From NCBI GenBank assembly GCA_964020155.1, contig OZ026563.1:4340440-4385439 (forward strand): a DNA stretch of 45,000 nt. Reading direction: 5' to 3'. Shown piece after piece: positions 43,547 to 45,000 of this stretch; position 1 is the first letter of the stretch, and each line of letters starts with the position of its first letter. Under the pieces are notes generated by a model. The model was not told the origin of the DNA and ran no database searches. It saw nothing but the letters and a program-made list of their open reading frames with translations. The position numbers and the translations under genes were made by a program. The DNA is from Chondrilla cf. caribensis. Lineage: Eukaryota; Porifera; Demospongiae; Chondrillida; Chondrillidae.

Positions 43547-44541
43547 GCACACACTGAACCTACCAGGACGAGTGACTCGCAAGCCAATCAAAGCTGAGAA
43601 GTTTTCACCTCTATATTGACAGCTACACTTGTAGCAGTCTGTCTGGTCCTCCCTCACTTTGTCAAAGTGTATTGTTCCTGTTCCGTTGTACTCAGGCATT
43701 AGCTGGTATTGTTGACCTATCGGATTCCACATAAACCACCGAATTCCCTGGAACCCCGGAGGACAAGATCCACAGACTAGATCCACCGGAGTACCTTCAT
43801 CCGCGGTACAATTACTTCTGTATGTTATCAAACATTCGTTGTATCCTACACAAGTATTGAAATACAGCTGAATGAGACATGTGTTGTAGGATCTATGATG
43901 GTCACATTAATTTTTAAGAAAACAACCAATGATGGTGTGTGATTAAAATGATACCTACAGCGGTCTATCAACTAGTAATGTGGTACTGAAGATTCTCAGT
44001 CGGAATGCTACAACTGGCATATAGACAGATTTGGGTTACCAGGTATTACAATTATTGACGGCACGTATATCATGATCAGATCAGATTCTGTATAATTATA
44101 ACATTTCGTGGGTAGTTCTTCATGAATCACCTACTCCAATAACGGTGAAATGGTTATTATATGAGCTTGAAACAGGCGATATGTACACAAAGCGAACGTA
44201 AGAAGGTACAATATTAGGATAGGGGAACACGGGGTGATTTGGGACGACAATCAAGGGAATCTGAGACGGATGCCTGTGGACCTCGATAATGGTCAGCTAT
44301 GATTAAGCTAACGGTACGTAGTCAGTCCCTTGCGTATAATATTGTGGAGATTCCGCTGATATGATGTTCAACCATAGTTCAACCAATCGCTTCCGGCACC
44401 ATATAACCCCTACACTATGTCCCCTGAAGAATCATAGGCGGCGAACACACCTTCTTTAACCGGCCGAGAGGTACAGCCGGCAAAGCCGTCGATAATCTCT
44501 GACGTGAAGGACAGAATGAGGAGGGTTAGTAAGAACTCCAT
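39639..44541 (-). CDS. IgDD-C: Ig-domain transmembrane protein with two cytoplasmic death domains
   Basis: Predicted 805 aa type I membrane protein in ten exons: 44541-44451, 43845-43564, 43263-43031, 42476-42344, 42264-41695, 41412-41305, 41117-40803, 40736-40401, 40072-39774, 39689-39639. The phases close without a stop. The signal peptide is MEFLLTLLILSF, then CTSRPVKEG. Ig1 (31-124) differs from that of IgDD-B at 7 of 94 residues. Ig2 is in exons 3-4. The membrane-proximal Cys-rich domain is in exon 5, and the transmembrane segment LLPTGLILLVVGVCMITVIAY at about 402-426 is followed by a basic stop-transfer (RKIYRRR). The linker (437-577) contains a module with YLPPDRYYDVKLSPAKKK. Death domain 1 has GWDNIGIGLGLADKVDELR and death domain 2 has PHWEKIGTILKLKDKVEELK. 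A 17-codon last exon ends in TAG. If the final intron is not removed the frame stays open across it to the same stop, so that intron is the least certain. Confidence 0.85.
40803..41117 (-). other. IgDD-C exon 7: conserved juxtamembrane module
   Basis: About 105 residues, acidic and Ser-rich, ending VYLPPDRYYDVKLS, then KKKIIIYTG. The spacing of Y-L-P, R, Y-D, K, S, K, I and T-G is the same as in IgDD-A, although the flanking sequence has diverged. This points to a selected short motif or a small beta-structured unit. IgDD-B has no counterpart between its linker and death domain 1. Confidence 0.6.
42680..42846. repeat. 23-bp minisatellite in IgDD-C intron 3, seven units
   Basis: Seven copies of a unit like CAGGCTTAACTCCACCCCCA with C/T variation, at the site where IgDD-B has three. 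Otherwise the flanking introns are nearly identical, so the difference arose after the B/C duplication or conversion. Confidence 0.9.
43415..43553. repeat. (CA)n array just after the IgDD-C exon 2 donor
   Basis: GT repeat in gene sense, beginning about 12 bases after the donor at 43563, interrupted by ACGTGCGCATGC-type segments. It is the counterpart of the array in IgDD-B but has a different internal structure. Confidence 0.9.
44399..44412. other. Empty site matching the IgDD-B MITE insertion
   Basis: Intron 1 of IgDD-C reads CACCATATAACCCCTACACT across the position where IgDD-B has the 375-bp element flanked by ATATAAC. The flanking sequence on both sides matches IgDD-B, so this is the pre-insertion allele preserved in a paralogue and confirms the element's borders. 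Confidence 0.75.
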
Positions 44542-45000
44542 CCTATGTACAGTCAAACAGTCTGGTCTCTCGCAGCTTCTTCCCCAGTCGATTCCAAGAA
44601 GTTCCAAAAGAAACACAACTGCGCTGTAGGCGGATGATCGTGCATGACGTCACTAGATTTAGCTGCGGGTTTTTATTTTGAAGCTCCCTAGGCCCTACCC
44701 GCGAACTACGTGTACCGTATATATAACAGTGAATGACAATATTTATTACGCCTAGATAACATATAAACTACGTACAAATTAAAGACCCATGTAGCACGAA
44801 CAACAATTACAAGAGCTCAATACGAAAACTCTCTATAATAAAAAAGTACAGTCGACCGATGGCCATCAACGGCAGCTAATAATAAACTATAATACTTTTG
44901 TATGATAGCAACAATAAAAAATACCGTCAAATTAGCTATATACTCTGATTATTATAACATTAATCATTGCCAGCTGATGTTGGTTTGTATAATTCCCTCA
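44542..45000. promoter_or_regulatory. Upstream flank of IgDD-C
   Basis: The first 115 bp match the IgDD-B promoter (CAGTC.GGTCTCTCGCAGCT and the CRE); beyond about 44660 the match stops. The rest is AT-rich, with no gene, transposon end or RNA recognised. Whether a fourth family member lies further on cannot be seen. Confidence 0.55.
44645..44652. promoter_or_regulatory. CRE-type palindrome upstream of IgDD-C
   Basis: A perfect TGACGTCA lies 104 bp before the ATG of IgDD-C. This is the full site bound by CREB/ATF-type bZIP factors in animals. The same octamer occurs at nearly the same distance before both other family members, which is the main reason to call it. No TATA box was identified. 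Confidence 0.6.

Overview
The window is eukaryotic, intron-rich animal DNA. It holds one very large ciliary motor gene on the + strand and a tandem family of three receptor-like genes on the - strand. Non-coding DNA is full of long (GT)n/(CA)n tracts, short minisatellites and small non-autonomous DNA transposons. Intact outer-arm dynein, Ig-type membrane proteins and death domains indicate a metazoan. The style (death-domain receptor family, introns of a few hundred bases, MITE-rich introns) would suit a sponge or another early-branching invertebrate, but the species cannot be fixed from the sequence alone.

Region 1 (1-25250, +): a DNAH5/DNAH8-type axonemal dynein heavy chain. Its 5' exons lie before the window. 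I could trace 48 exons with GT-AG introns and consistent phases, giving 4256 residues plus a stop: tail and linker, AAA1 to AAA6, stalk with microtubule-binding domain, and C-terminal domain. Introns average about 265 bp. Two of them carry TA-flanked MITEs, and several donors run straight into (GT)n tracts.

Region 2 (25251-26409): convergent intergenic spacer with no gene seen.

Region 3 (26410-44541, -): three head-to-tail paralogues, called here IgDD-C (44541-39639, 805 aa), IgDD-B (39343-33328, 732 aa) and IgDD-A (32961-26410, 830 aa). Each is a predicted type I membrane protein: signal peptide, two Ig-like domains, a cysteine-rich membrane-proximal domain, one transmembrane segment, a variable cytoplasmic linker and two death domains in series. 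Genes are separated by only 296-366 bp, and each has a full TGACGTCA (CRE-type) palindrome about 95-107 bp before its ATG. B and C are nearly identical from promoter to the end of the ectodomain, introns included, but diverge abruptly just before the membrane segment. A is older and more divergent. The layout suggests sensing at the cell surface coupled to death-domain adaptor signalling, possibly immune or self/non-self recognition; that role is inference.

The strongest candidate for an undescribed system is this Ig / transmembrane / double-death-domain cluster, with its homogenised ectodomains and divergent signalling halves.
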